DNA from: Sediminicola sp040566555
GTDB lineage: Bacteria; Bacteroidota; Bacteroidia; Flavobacteriales; Flavobacteriaceae
Reading direction: 5' to 3'
NCBI RefSeq assembly: GCF_040566555.1
Contig: NZ_JBEWYP010000002.1
Span: forward strand, 124,001-188,000
Length of the DNA stretch: 64,000 bases
The stretch's first letter is position 1, and the number at the start of each line of letters is the position of its first letter. The notes below the pieces were generated by a model. That model saw only the letters and a program-made list of their open reading frames with translations, was not told the DNA's origin and searched no databases. The position numbers were made by a program, and so were the translations under genes. Positions 43,718-52,390 of this stretch are shown piece after piece.

Positions 43718-45058
43718 ATGAAACATCTTAGCAAATTATTAGTTGTGGCCCTACTTGCTGTAGGATTAAACAACTTACACGCGCAGGACGAAAACAACCC
43801 ATGGCAGGTTAGTTTTGGTGTTAACGCGATTGACGTTTATCCAACTGGTGATGTAAGCTCATTTGGAAACGAATACTTTAATGTAAACGACCACTGGAAC
43901 ATTCTTCCATCTATTTCCTACGTTTCTGTATCCAAATATGTTGGTGACGGATTTTCTATTGGAGCTAGAGGTTCATTGAACAGAATTTCCAAATTAGGTG
44001 ATGTAAGTGTAGATGATCTTTCTCACTATGCTGCTGACGGTACTATTAAATATGCCTTTTTGAAAAACACTAAGTTAGATCCTTTCGTTGAAATCGGAGG
44101 TGGTTATACTTGGGTTGATGAAATTGGTGCTGGTACTGTTAATGGAGGTGTTGGTGTTAACTACTGGTTTTCCGATAACATCGGTCTAACTGTACAGACT
44201 ACCTACAAGCACGCTTTCGAAGATTACGGTGTAAAACATTTCCAACACTTAGCAGGTATCGCCATTAAATTTGGTGGAACTGATACTGACGGTGACGGAA
44301 TCTATGATAAAGACGATGCTTGTCCTGAAGTAGCTGGTCTTGCAATATTCAACGGTTGTCCTGATACTGACGGTGACGGAATCGAAGATAGCAAAGATGA
44401 GTGTCCTAACGAAGCTGGTTCTAAAGAAATGAACGGTTGTCCTGATGCTGACGGTGACGGTGTTGCTGATAAAGATGACGCTTGTCCTAACGAAGCTGGT
44501 CTTCCTGCTTTAGCTGGTTGTCCTGATGCTGACGGTGACGGTGTTGCTGATAAAGATGATGCTTGTCCTAGCGAAGCTGGTCCTGCTGAAAACAAAGGTT
44601 GTCCTTGGCCTGATACTGACGGAGACGGAGTATTGGATAAAGATGATGCTTGTCCTGATGTAGCTGGAACTGTTGCTAACAAAGGTTGTCCTGAAGTAAC
44701 TGCAGAAGTTCAGAAAAAATTGAACGACTATGCAAGAACGATCTTGTTCGACACTGGTAAATCTTCTATCAAAGCTGAATCTACTGCTGTAATGGTAGAT
44801 ATCATCTTGATCTTGAAAGAATATCCAACAGCTAAGTTTACTGTTGAAGGTCATACTGACAGCGTTGGAAGTAACTCATTGAACCAAAAACTATCTGAAT
44901 CTAGAGCTAATTCAGTAAGAGACTTCTTAATCAAAGAAGGAATCGGAGCTGACAGGTTAACTGCTATCGGATATGGTGAAGATAAGCCAATCGCTACCAA
45001 CAACACAAGAGCTGGTAGAACTCAAAACAGAAGAGTTGAAATTAACTTGATCAAGTAA
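43718..45058 (+). CDS. OmpA-family outer membrane protein with TSP3 repeats
   Basis: A 446-residue abundant outer-membrane protein. A signal peptide (to about residue 22) is followed by an N-terminal beta-barrel domain (about 27-190), then five thrombospondin type-3 calcium-binding repeats (DxDGDGIxDKDDxCPxxAG, about 190-325), and a C-terminal OmpA peptidoglycan-binding domain (FEGHTDSVGS-type motif EGHTDSVGSNSLNQKLSESRA). Codon choice (GGT, GCT, GAC-rich) differs from neighbouring genes and fits high expression. A strong promoter and terminator flank it. Confidence 0.93.
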   Translation: MKHLSKLLVVALLAVGLNNLHAQDENNPWQVSFGVNAIDVYPTGDVSSFGNEYFNVNDHWNILPSISYVSVSKYVGDGFSIGARGSLNRISKLGDVSVDDLSHYAADGTIKYAFLKNTKLDPFVEIGGGYTWVDEIGAGTVNGGVGVNYWFSDNIGLTVQTTYKHAFEDYGVKHFQHLAGIAIKFGGTDTDGDGIYDKDDACPEVAGLAIFNGCPDTDGDGIEDSKDECPNEAGSKEMNGCPDADGDGVADKDDACPNEAGLPALAGCPDADGDGVADKDDACPSEAGPAENKGCPWPDTDGDGVLDKDDACPDVAGTVANKGCPEVTAEVQKKLNDYARTILFDTGKSSIKAESTAVMVDIILILKEYPTAKFTVEGHTDSVGSNSLNQKLSESRANSVRDFLIKEGIGADRLTAIGYGEDKPIATNNTRAGRTQNRRVEINLIK

Positions 45059-45083
45059 TCAAGATCAATTCTCAATCATAATT

Positions 45084-45112
45084 AAAAGCTCCGCAATTGC
45101 GGAGCTTTTTTT
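45084..45112 (+). terminator. Intrinsic terminator of the ompA-type gene
   Basis: AAAAGCTCCGC, loop AATT, GCGGAGCTTTT followed by a T-run. Confidence 0.92.
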
Positions 45113-45202
45113 GTTAAATACCCTACCGAACACCCTCCCGGTCATAACCAAATAACTCTTTTATATCCCTATATTTATACTCCTATTTTAAGCGATGTAT
45201 TT

Positions 45203-47953
45203 ATGAAGAGTTTTCTTGAAGAAGTTATTGAAGAGGTCCACCTGAAATACGGCTCACTTGAGGAAATTATTTTTGTATTACCCAGTAAAAGAGCAGGAAC
45301 CTTTTTGAGAAACAGTATTGGGAAAATGGCCACCAAAACTGCCTTTGCCCCAGAAATCTATAGTATTGAAACCTTTATCGAAAAGATAGCCAACCTGGGC
45401 TATGCCAATAATACCGAGCAGTTATTTCACCTTTACGAAAGCTACCTCAAAACCACCCGGGAAGAGCCTGAAAATTTTTATGCATTCTCTAAATGGGGCC
45501 AGACCCTATTACAGGATTTTAATGAAATAGATAGATACCTCGTTGATTCAAATGCTATTTTTTCCCATCTCTCGGCAATCAAAGAAATCAACCATTGGTC
45601 CCTGCAAGAGGGAAAGACCAAAATGATTACGGACTATTTACAGTTTTGGGACAATCTACCACAGCTATACGAAACTTTCAATACCTCCTTGTTGGAAAAA
45701 GGCCTTGGCCATCAAGGCTTGGTATACCGAAGAGCCACGGAACAATTAAAAACCTATTTGGGGACCAAGCCTGGTGCAATCCATGTTTTTATAGGTTTTA
45801 ATGCCTTGAATACGGCAGAATCCAAAATAATACAGGAGATCTTGGAAACCACCCCCAGTGAAATACACTGGGATATTGATCCCTATTTTTTGGAGGACAA
45901 TATTCATGATGCCGGCCATTTTATTCGCCAGCATTTTAAAACATGGAACTGCCTCCTCAGCAAGCCCAAGAAAGGGGTAAAGGAAAATTATCTTGAAAAG
46001 AAAGAAATCCAAATCGTGGGCCTGCCCAAAAACGTTACCCAGGCTAAATACGTAGGGCATCTTTTAGACACCATACAGGCATCAAATAAAGAATCACTAA
46101 AGAATACCGCTGTAGTTTTAGGGGACGAAACTTTGCTCAACCCAATCATGAATTCTGTGCCAGAAGCAATTGAAGGTGTCAACATCACCATGGGGTATCC
46201 ATTGCATAATAGTCCCTTGGCAAGTTTCTTTACCCAGTTCTTTGAACTTTACTTAAATAAGGACCCGCAAGGCTGGTACTTTCAAGATCTGCTCAATTTT
46301 CTATCCCATCCATATACAAAAATATATTTGACACAGGAGGATGTTGATGGCTCTTATATATTGAGTGAGGCCATAAAATCTAAAAACTGGTCGTATGTAA
46401 GTCATGATAAGATCAATTCGGTCATACCTTCAGAAATTACGAACATCCACAATCTCTTTTTTAAAGAGAACGTTTCCGTATCAGCGTTTCTGGATATCTG
46501 CTCAAAAGTCATTCTAGGTTTAAAAGACCCCTTTAAAACAGGGGCACAAGACTTAGGAATGGAATATTTATACAGATTCCATGAATTGTTCAACCAACTG
46601 AACGAATTGGTAAGGCAATACCCTTATATATCCGATCTAAGATCACTTATAAGTCTGTATAGGGAATTACTGTCATCAGAAACCTTGGACTTTAGGGGAG
46701 AGCCTTTAAAGGGACTTCAGATTATGGGTATGCTGGAAAGTAGGAACCTCGATTTTGAGACTGTGATCTTAACATCAGTCAATGAGGGTATCCTCCCTTC
46801 TGGAAAAAGCAACAATTCCTTCTTGCCTTTTGATTTAAAAATTGCCTTTGGTCTGCCCACCTACAAGGAGAAGGACGCCGTTTACACCTATCACTTCTAT
46901 CGATTATTGCAGCGCGCCAAGCACGTCTATATTTTATACAATACGGAGCCCGACGTGCTTGAAGGAGGAGAAAAAAGTAGATTGATAGCCCAGTTACTGA
47001 CGGACAAGAACAGAAGCAAGGATATCACAGAACTGGTGGCCGCACCAGAGATAAAGACCTCGTTAAAAAAGATGTGTACCATCCCAAAGGATGAGACCTT
47101 AATGAAAAAAATTAAGGAGCTGGCAGAAAAGGGATTTTCGCCATCCTCCCTAACCAACTACATCCGCAACCCCATCGATTTTTACAAGCGAAGTATTTTA
47201 AAGATCGATGATGTTAATGAAGTGGAAGAAAACGTGGCTGCCAATACCTTTGGCACTATAGTTCACGACTCCTTGGAAGAACTCTATATTCCATATATTG
47301 GTCAGATCCTTACCAAGGAAGCCCTTGATTCTATGTTTCCATTGATCAAAGGCGTAGTAAAAAAACATTTTGTACTAAATTATGCCGATGGGGATATCAG
47401 CAGGGGCAAAAACTTAATAGCCTATAATGTAGTGCTCCAATACATTGAGAATTTCATAAAATCAGAACTTGAAGAAATTAAAGGCCATCAAATTAAAATT
47501 TTGGGCCTTGAAGAAGGTTGGAACACACAGTTGGCCATAAAAGGATTGAATTTTCCGGTAACGCTCAAGGGAAAATTGGACCGTATTGATGAAAAGGATG
47601 GTATTCTCAGGATTATAGATTATAAAACGGGAAAGGTAACGTCAAAAGATGTGGAAGTGTACGACTGGGATGAACTGATAACCAACTATGACTTTAGCAA
47701 GGCCTTTCAATTGCTTTGTTATGCCTTAATGTACAATAACAAACAACCCATTCAAAAATTGGAGGCAGGAATCATTTCATTTAAAAATCTGAGGGAAGGA
47801 CTTCTACTTTTTGCCACTAAACCAAAAAAGGGCGACCGCAACAAGGATACCTTAATTACCCAAGAAACGATTGCCCTATTTGACACTGCCCTACAAACCC
47901 TGATTTTGGAAATTTGCAATCCGGGCATTCCCTTTGTAGAAAAGGAGGTTTAG
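45203..47953 (+). CDS. AddB-like PD-(D/E)XK nuclease
   Basis: A 916-residue protein with an inactive-helicase-like N-terminal half (IIFVLPSKRAGTFLRN) and a C-terminal PD-(D/E)XK nuclease domain (GTIVHDSLEELY; ...KGKLDRIDEKDGILRIIDYKTG). This is the AddB layout. It should pair with the AddA-like protein encoded at 39272-42397, from which it is separated by kbl and the ompA-type gene. Four-cysteine iron-sulfur ligands typical of some AddB proteins are not apparent by eye. Confidence 0.83.
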   Translation: MKSFLEEVIEEVHLKYGSLEEIIFVLPSKRAGTFLRNSIGKMATKTAFAPEIYSIETFIEKIANLGYANNTEQLFHLYESYLKTTREEPENFYAFSKWGQTLLQDFNEIDRYLVDSNAIFSHLSAIKEINHWSLQEGKTKMITDYLQFWDNLPQLYETFNTSLLEKGLGHQGLVYRRATEQLKTYLGTKPGAIHVFIGFNALNTAESKIIQEILETTPSEIHWDIDPYFLEDNIHDAGHFIRQHFKTWNCLLSKPKKGVKENYLEKKEIQIVGLPKNVTQAKYVGHLLDTIQASNKESLKNTAVVLGDETLLNPIMNSVPEAIEGVNITMGYPLHNSPLASFFTQFFELYLNKDPQGWYFQDLLNFLSHPYTKIYLTQEDVDGSYILSEAIKSKNWSYVSHDKINSVIPSEITNIHNLFFKENVSVSAFLDICSKVILGLKDPFKTGAQDLGMEYLYRFHELFNQLNELVRQYPYISDLRSLISLYRELLSSETLDFRGEPLKGLQIMGMLESRNLDFETVILTSVNEGILPSGKSNNSFLPFDLKIAFGLPTYKEKDAVYTYHFYRLLQRAKHVYILYNTEPDVLEGGEKSRLIAQLLTDKNRSKDITELVAAPEIKTSLKKMCTIPKDETLMKKIKELAEKGFSPSSLTNYIRNPIDFYKRSILKIDDVNEVEENVAANTFGTIVHDSLEELYIPYIGQILTKEALDSMFPLIKGVVKKHFVLNYADGDISRGKNLIAYNVVLQYIENFIKSELEEIKGHQIKILGLEEGWNTQLAIKGLNFPVTLKGKLDRIDEKDGILRIIDYKTGKVTSKDVEVYDWDELITNYDFSKAFQLLCYALMYNNKQPIQKLEAGIISFKNLREGLLLFATKPKKGDRNKDTLITQETIALFDTALQTLILEICNPGIPFVEKEV

Positions 47954-47955
47954 TT

Positions 47956-48669
47956 CTATTTTAAATCTGGCCTTGTTGGCCTTACCTCAATTTTACTTGG
48001 TAAGGTCCTCGGATTCATTTTTAAAAGGTCCAAGACCAATTCCCCTATATCCTCTGGCTGAATTTTCCAAGCATCGGCCTCAGATGGTTCGTGGTCATTA
48101 AAATGGGATGCTACGGAACCTGGCATGATGGTTGACACTTTAATGTCGTATTTACGCAAATCCAACATTGCGGCTTGGGTAAAACCAACAACGCCAAATT
48201 TTGTAGCATTGTACCCTGCCCCATTGGCAAAGAAATTTGTTCCTGCCAAACTGGCCAACGTAATATAATATCCCTTAGACACCTTTAGGGCCTCTACGGA
48301 TGCTTTTAAGGTGTGGAAGACTCCATTTAGATTGGTGTCCACCATTTGGTGCCAATCTTCCTCAGAGAGTTCATCTACGGACGCAAAATGCCCAACCCCT
48401 GCATTTGCCAACACCACATCCAATTGTCCCCATTTTTCCAGAATGGATTTTACAGCGGAAGCCTCATCACCGTGTTTGGTGACATCCGATGCTATGGCCA
48501 AAACATTCTCCGGTGTTCCCAAATCGTTGGCGGCTTTCTTTACTGTTTGCATATTGCGTCCACTAATGGCTACCCTCATTCCGGCTTTGAGCAATTGTTC
48601 TGCAACCCCAAAACCGATTCCTTTGGAACCCCCAGTGATATACGCTACTTTATTCTTTAAATTGATCAT
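47956..48669 (-). CDS. SDR-family oxidoreductase
   Basis: A 237-residue classical SDR: TGGSKGIG cofactor loop (about 11-18), NAGVG, catalytic Ser in LASLAG, YNATK (Tyr and Lys). The C-terminal DLK end is intact. It converges with the AddB-like gene with only 2 bases between the stops. The substrate is unknown; it is not the same subgroup as the 9602-10363 SDR. Confidence 0.85.
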   Translation of the reverse strand: MINLKNKVAYITGGSKGIGFGVAEQLLKAGMRVAISGRNMQTVKKAANDLGTPENVLAIASDVTKHGDEASAVKSILEKWGQLDVVLANAGVGHFASVDELSEEDWHQMVDTNLNGVFHTLKASVEALKVSKGYYITLASLAGTNFFANGAGYNATKFGVVGFTQAAMLDLRKYDIKVSTIMPGSVASHFNDHEPSEADAWKIQPEDIGELVLDLLKMNPRTLPSKIEVRPTRPDLK

Positions 48670-48755
48670 ATCTGTTTCTTTTTTGTGAAATTATAATTAT
48701 GGCCGATCAATTAAAAATGTTCGGCGTTATTGTTTTCTTAAATGAAATGCAAGCT

Positions 48756-48810
48756 AAAAAAAGAGCCCCGACCAATTAATCCCATTACAATGGAAAAAAC
48801 TGGACGGGGC
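48756..48810 (-). terminator. Branched intrinsic terminator of glgB
   Basis: On the minus strand GCCCCG...CGGGGC forms the outer stem, with an inner CCATT/AATGG hairpin, followed by a T-run. It lies 41 bases after the glgB stop. Confidence 0.75.
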
Positions 48811-48851
48811 ATATAAAATTTATTTTCTGGATGGATTACAAACTTCAGGAC

Positions 48852-50747
48852 CTATTGAAAAATAACGATCCCTAGAGGAGGAATGTTTATTCTTACCGAC
48901 TTTTCCTGTCCATTCCATGGGGTGTTTGATACTTTTATAGTTGTATTGAGCATGCCACTGCCCCCGTATTTTTCGTCATCACTGTTAAAGATTTCCTTGA
49001 ATTTTCCAGATTTCGGAACTCCAATGTGATAATTCTCCCTAGGCACCGGGGTAAAATTACAGGCGATGAAAAGATCGTTCTTTTTGTCGTGTCCTTTTCT
49101 GGTATAGGTAAGTACAGAATGTTCATGATCCCCATAGTCTATCCACTGAAAGCCCTCGGGACTGAACTGCTTCTCATAAAGAGCCGGATAACTTTTATAG
49201 ATATTATTCAAATCCTTTACCATCTGTTGTACTCCCAAATGAACATCGTATTGGAGTAGGTGCCAATCCAAGCTTGTTTCGAAATCCCATTCCGAAGATT
49301 GTCCAAACTCCGCCCCCATAAACAACAAATTAGTCCCTGGATGGGTATACATATAGCCCAATAACAACCTAAGATTAGCGAAACGCTGCCATTCATCCCC
49401 GGGCATTCTGTAAAGAAGGGATTGCTTCCCGTAAACTACCTCATCGTGTGAAAAAGGAAGCATAAAATTTTCTGTAAAGGCATAGGTCATACTAAAGGTA
49501 ATATCATTCTGATGATGTTTCCTGTAGATGGGTTCGTTTTTAAAGTAGGTCAGCGTATCATGCATCCATCCCATCATCCATTTCATACCAAATCCTAGTC
49601 CACCCAAATTTATAGGCTTAGAAACGCCTGGAAAGGCCGTTGATTCTTCTGCAATGGTCTGAACTCCTTTAAAACTCTTGTACACTTCCTCATTAAGCTC
49701 TTTGATAAAGGCTATAGCATCCAAATTTTCATTCCCCCCATATATATTGGGCTCCCATTCTCCATCTTCCCTTGAATAATCCAAATAAAGCATAGAGGCC
49801 ACAGCATCTACTCTTAATCCATCTACGTGATACTGATCTAGCCAATAAACGGCGTTACTGATCAAAAATGCCTTCACCTCATTTCTTCCGTAATTAAAGA
49901 TAAGGCTCTTCCAATCTTGGTGGTAGCCCTTTTTTCTATCCGGGTGTTCGTATAAGTGGGACCCATCAAAAAATCCAAGACCATGGGCATCTTCTGGAAA
50001 ATGGGAAGGTACCCAGTCCAAAATGACCCCAATATCGTTCTGGTGCATTTTATCCACCAATAATTTAAATTCTGCCGGACTCCCAAAACGGCTAGTTGGG
50101 GCAAAATATCCTGTAAGCTGGTATCCCCAAGAAGGGTCATACGGAAATTCCATGATGGGCATGAACTCTACATGCGTAAAACCCATTTCCTTTACATAGG
50201 CGACCAGTTCATCGGCCATCTCCGTATAGGTTAGAAATTCCTTCTCATTTTTCTTTTTCCACGATCCTAAATGTACCTCGTAAACGGCATACGGTCTGTC
50301 CAATCCATTCTTATCCTCCCTGTAGCCCATCCAGGCGGAATCTTTCCATTTATAGTCGTCCTCCCATACCACAGAAGCTGTCTTTGGTGGATGCTCGCAA
50401 GATCTTGCAAAGGGATCCGCCTTTTCGGTTTTCATGTCATAGTTATGGGAATGTATTTTATACTTATAGACTGCACCTTGGCCAACATTGGGAACGAATC
50501 CTTCCCAAATACCGCTGCCGTCCCAACGCACATTTAATTTATGGTCACCTTCTAGCCAATAATTGAAATCTCCAACTACAGAGACCGATTTGGCCGTGGG
50601 AGCCCAGACGGCAAAATAAGTGCCCTTTTCCCCGTTTACTTCAATTTGGTGCGACCCTAATTTATCATATAACCTATAGTGTTTACCTGCCTTGAACAAG
50701 TTTATATCGAATTCTGAAAATAAACTATGTGGTATGACTTTTCCCAT
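48852..50747 (-). CDS. glgB: 1,4-alpha-glucan branching enzyme
   Basis: A 631-residue GH13 branching enzyme forming alpha-1,6 branches. CBM48 module about 35-115. Barrel motifs: nucleophile Asp in GLRVDAVASMLYLDY, acid/base Glu in IAEEST, third acid in SHDEV. It is the last gene of glgE-maltokinase-glgB (minus strand), 8 bases after the maltokinase gene, and branches the glucan built by GlgE and possibly by amylosucrase. Confidence 0.94.
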   Translation of the reverse strand: MGKVIPHSLFSEFDINLFKAGKHYRLYDKLGSHQIEVNGEKGTYFAVWAPTAKSVSVVGDFNYWLEGDHKLNVRWDGSGIWEGFVPNVGQGAVYKYKIHSHNYDMKTEKADPFARSCEHPPKTASVVWEDDYKWKDSAWMGYREDKNGLDRPYAVYEVHLGSWKKKNEKEFLTYTEMADELVAYVKEMGFTHVEFMPIMEFPYDPSWGYQLTGYFAPTSRFGSPAEFKLLVDKMHQNDIGVILDWVPSHFPEDAHGLGFFDGSHLYEHPDRKKGYHQDWKSLIFNYGRNEVKAFLISNAVYWLDQYHVDGLRVDAVASMLYLDYSREDGEWEPNIYGGNENLDAIAFIKELNEEVYKSFKGVQTIAEESTAFPGVSKPINLGGLGFGMKWMMGWMHDTLTYFKNEPIYRKHHQNDITFSMTYAFTENFMLPFSHDEVVYGKQSLLYRMPGDEWQRFANLRLLLGYMYTHPGTNLLFMGAEFGQSSEWDFETSLDWHLLQYDVHLGVQQMVKDLNNIYKSYPALYEKQFSPEGFQWIDYGDHEHSVLTYTRKGHDKKNDLFIACNFTPVPRENYHIGVPKSGKFKEIFNSDDEKYGGSGMLNTTIKVSNTPWNGQEKSVRINIPPLGIVIFQ

Positions 50748-50755
50748 GTATCCTT

Positions 50756-52387
50756 CTAATTTGACTCGTTAATTATGCTCATTATCCCTTGTAGGGGAAT
50801 TACTGCCCATTGGGGCCTTGAATTCATTTCATATCCCAATTCGTATACCGCTTTCTCCAACATGCAGTATTTCAAAATAAAGATGCGTTCCTGGGAGTAT
50901 CCAATATTCAAATTGTGTTCCCTTACCAACCCAACGTAAGTTCCCATAAATACCCCTATAAAATAGCGGTACAAAATTTCTCCTGCCTTGAATAACTCTT
51001 CCTGGCTATATGGAAATTCTTCCCCATGGCTAAATATAGTTGAATATATGGCATAATGAAAGGAACGGAAGATTCCGGCCACATCCTTTAGTGGCGGTTG
51101 TTTTACTTTTCGGTCCCTAATGGTACTCTCAGGTTCCCCTTCAAAATCCAACAAGTAAAAATCATCATCCTTCACCAAAATCTGTCCCAAGTGATAATCT
51201 CCATGGATTCGAATCCGTTCTCCCTTTAGCTTGGTCCAATCAAAATTGATAAACCGCTTTCGGATTTCATTTTTCCGTTCTAAGAATTCCTTTCCAAGGT
51301 CCAAGGAAAGCCCCTCTAACCGATGCATGTTGTTCTCTACAATATTTAGCCTGTTCTGGAATTGATAGAGTAATCTATTCTTTAGCCATACCTCGTAATC
51401 CCCATTAAAATGGGTTGGCGTAAATGCAGTATCCCCATGCTCCGATCCTAGGGCAATGTGCATTTCTGCCGTACGCTTGGCCAATATTTGTAATTTCAGG
51501 AACACATTGAGTCCGGCCCAATCAATAATCTGATGAGGCACATCGTTAATCCCAAGACTTGCGAAAATGGGCACTTCTGGCAACATGTCAATATTTATAT
51601 GCTTATACTCCAGATTGCCAAAGACCTTTTTCACCTCCTTCAACATATACTCCCAAGCATCTCCCTGGTTTGGAACCAGTTCCTGCATTAGGGCCACGGT
51701 GATGTTAAAGTCGTCCTCCACCACATTGATGCTCCCCTGATAGGCAGGTGTATTTTTAAATCCTTTAATCTCCGATAGGAAACAGCTCATTTCATAATCC
51801 GGATTCTTATCAGAATAGATACGCCTAAAGAATTTGATGACCGATCTATCATTGATAATAATGGAGGTGTTGCTCTGTTCCAGACCCATAAATCGGGAAG
51901 AAACGTACTCGGTATCGTGGAAATTAACGCTCTTATGGTACCTTACCTTGGTAGTGTCATTGGGAACAGAGTTCACTATCCGTTCAAAAACAAGTTTTCT
52001 GAATGCCTCTAAATTAAGGGCATCTACGATAAAGCCTTCCTGGTTCTTTATGGATAATGGCAAAATCCGTTCCTTCTCATCAAAACTTCCATCAGAGATA
52101 AAGGCAATGGGCAAAAAATAATGCTGAAAAAAAGCTTCTTCAAAATTCACTTCCAACAACAACCCATAATAGACCTCTTCGTTTTGTTGTATCCTAAAAT
52201 ATTTCTGAAGTTCAATATATTTCAACTTGCTGGACTTGCCTCCGTACCAACGTTGTTTTACAATATAGTTCTCCAGCACATCGGACAAAAAGGCCTTAGT
52301 GAATTTGGCATCCTCCATTAAGGATTCCCATGGAGTATCAAAGGTATAAGGGGGTTGTGCTATCGTATCTTTTTTTGCTTTTCCCAT
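50756..52387 (-). CDS. Maltokinase
   Basis: A 543-residue kinase-fold protein of the Pep2/Mak type that phosphorylates maltose at the anomeric position. The catalytic loop RIHGDYHLGQILVK (about 398-411) and the metal-binding YLLDFEGEPES are clear. It is preceded by glgE with 3 bases between and followed by glgB. In many bacteria this domain is fused to trehalose synthase (TreS); here it stands alone, and no treS is in the window. Confidence 0.88.
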   Translation of the reverse strand: MGKAKKDTIAQPPYTFDTPWESLMEDAKFTKAFLSDVLENYIVKQRWYGGKSSKLKYIELQKYFRIQQNEEVYYGLLLEVNFEEAFFQHYFLPIAFISDGSFDEKERILPLSIKNQEGFIVDALNLEAFRKLVFERIVNSVPNDTTKVRYHKSVNFHDTEYVSSRFMGLEQSNTSIIINDRSVIKFFRRIYSDKNPDYEMSCFLSEIKGFKNTPAYQGSINVVEDDFNITVALMQELVPNQGDAWEYMLKEVKKVFGNLEYKHINIDMLPEVPIFASLGINDVPHQIIDWAGLNVFLKLQILAKRTAEMHIALGSEHGDTAFTPTHFNGDYEVWLKNRLLYQFQNRLNIVENNMHRLEGLSLDLGKEFLERKNEIRKRFINFDWTKLKGERIRIHGDYHLGQILVKDDDFYLLDFEGEPESTIRDRKVKQPPLKDVAGIFRSFHYAIYSTIFSHGEEFPYSQEELFKAGEILYRYFIGVFMGTYVGLVREHNLNIGYSQERIFILKYCMLEKAVYELGYEMNSRPQWAVIPLQGIMSIINESN

Positions 52388-52390
52388 TAT

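Noticed and set aside
44302..44682. Minus-strand ORF opposite the TSP3 repeats
   Set aside because: Repetitive Ser/Ala/Pro product that simply mirrors the calcium-binding repeats of the OmpA gene.
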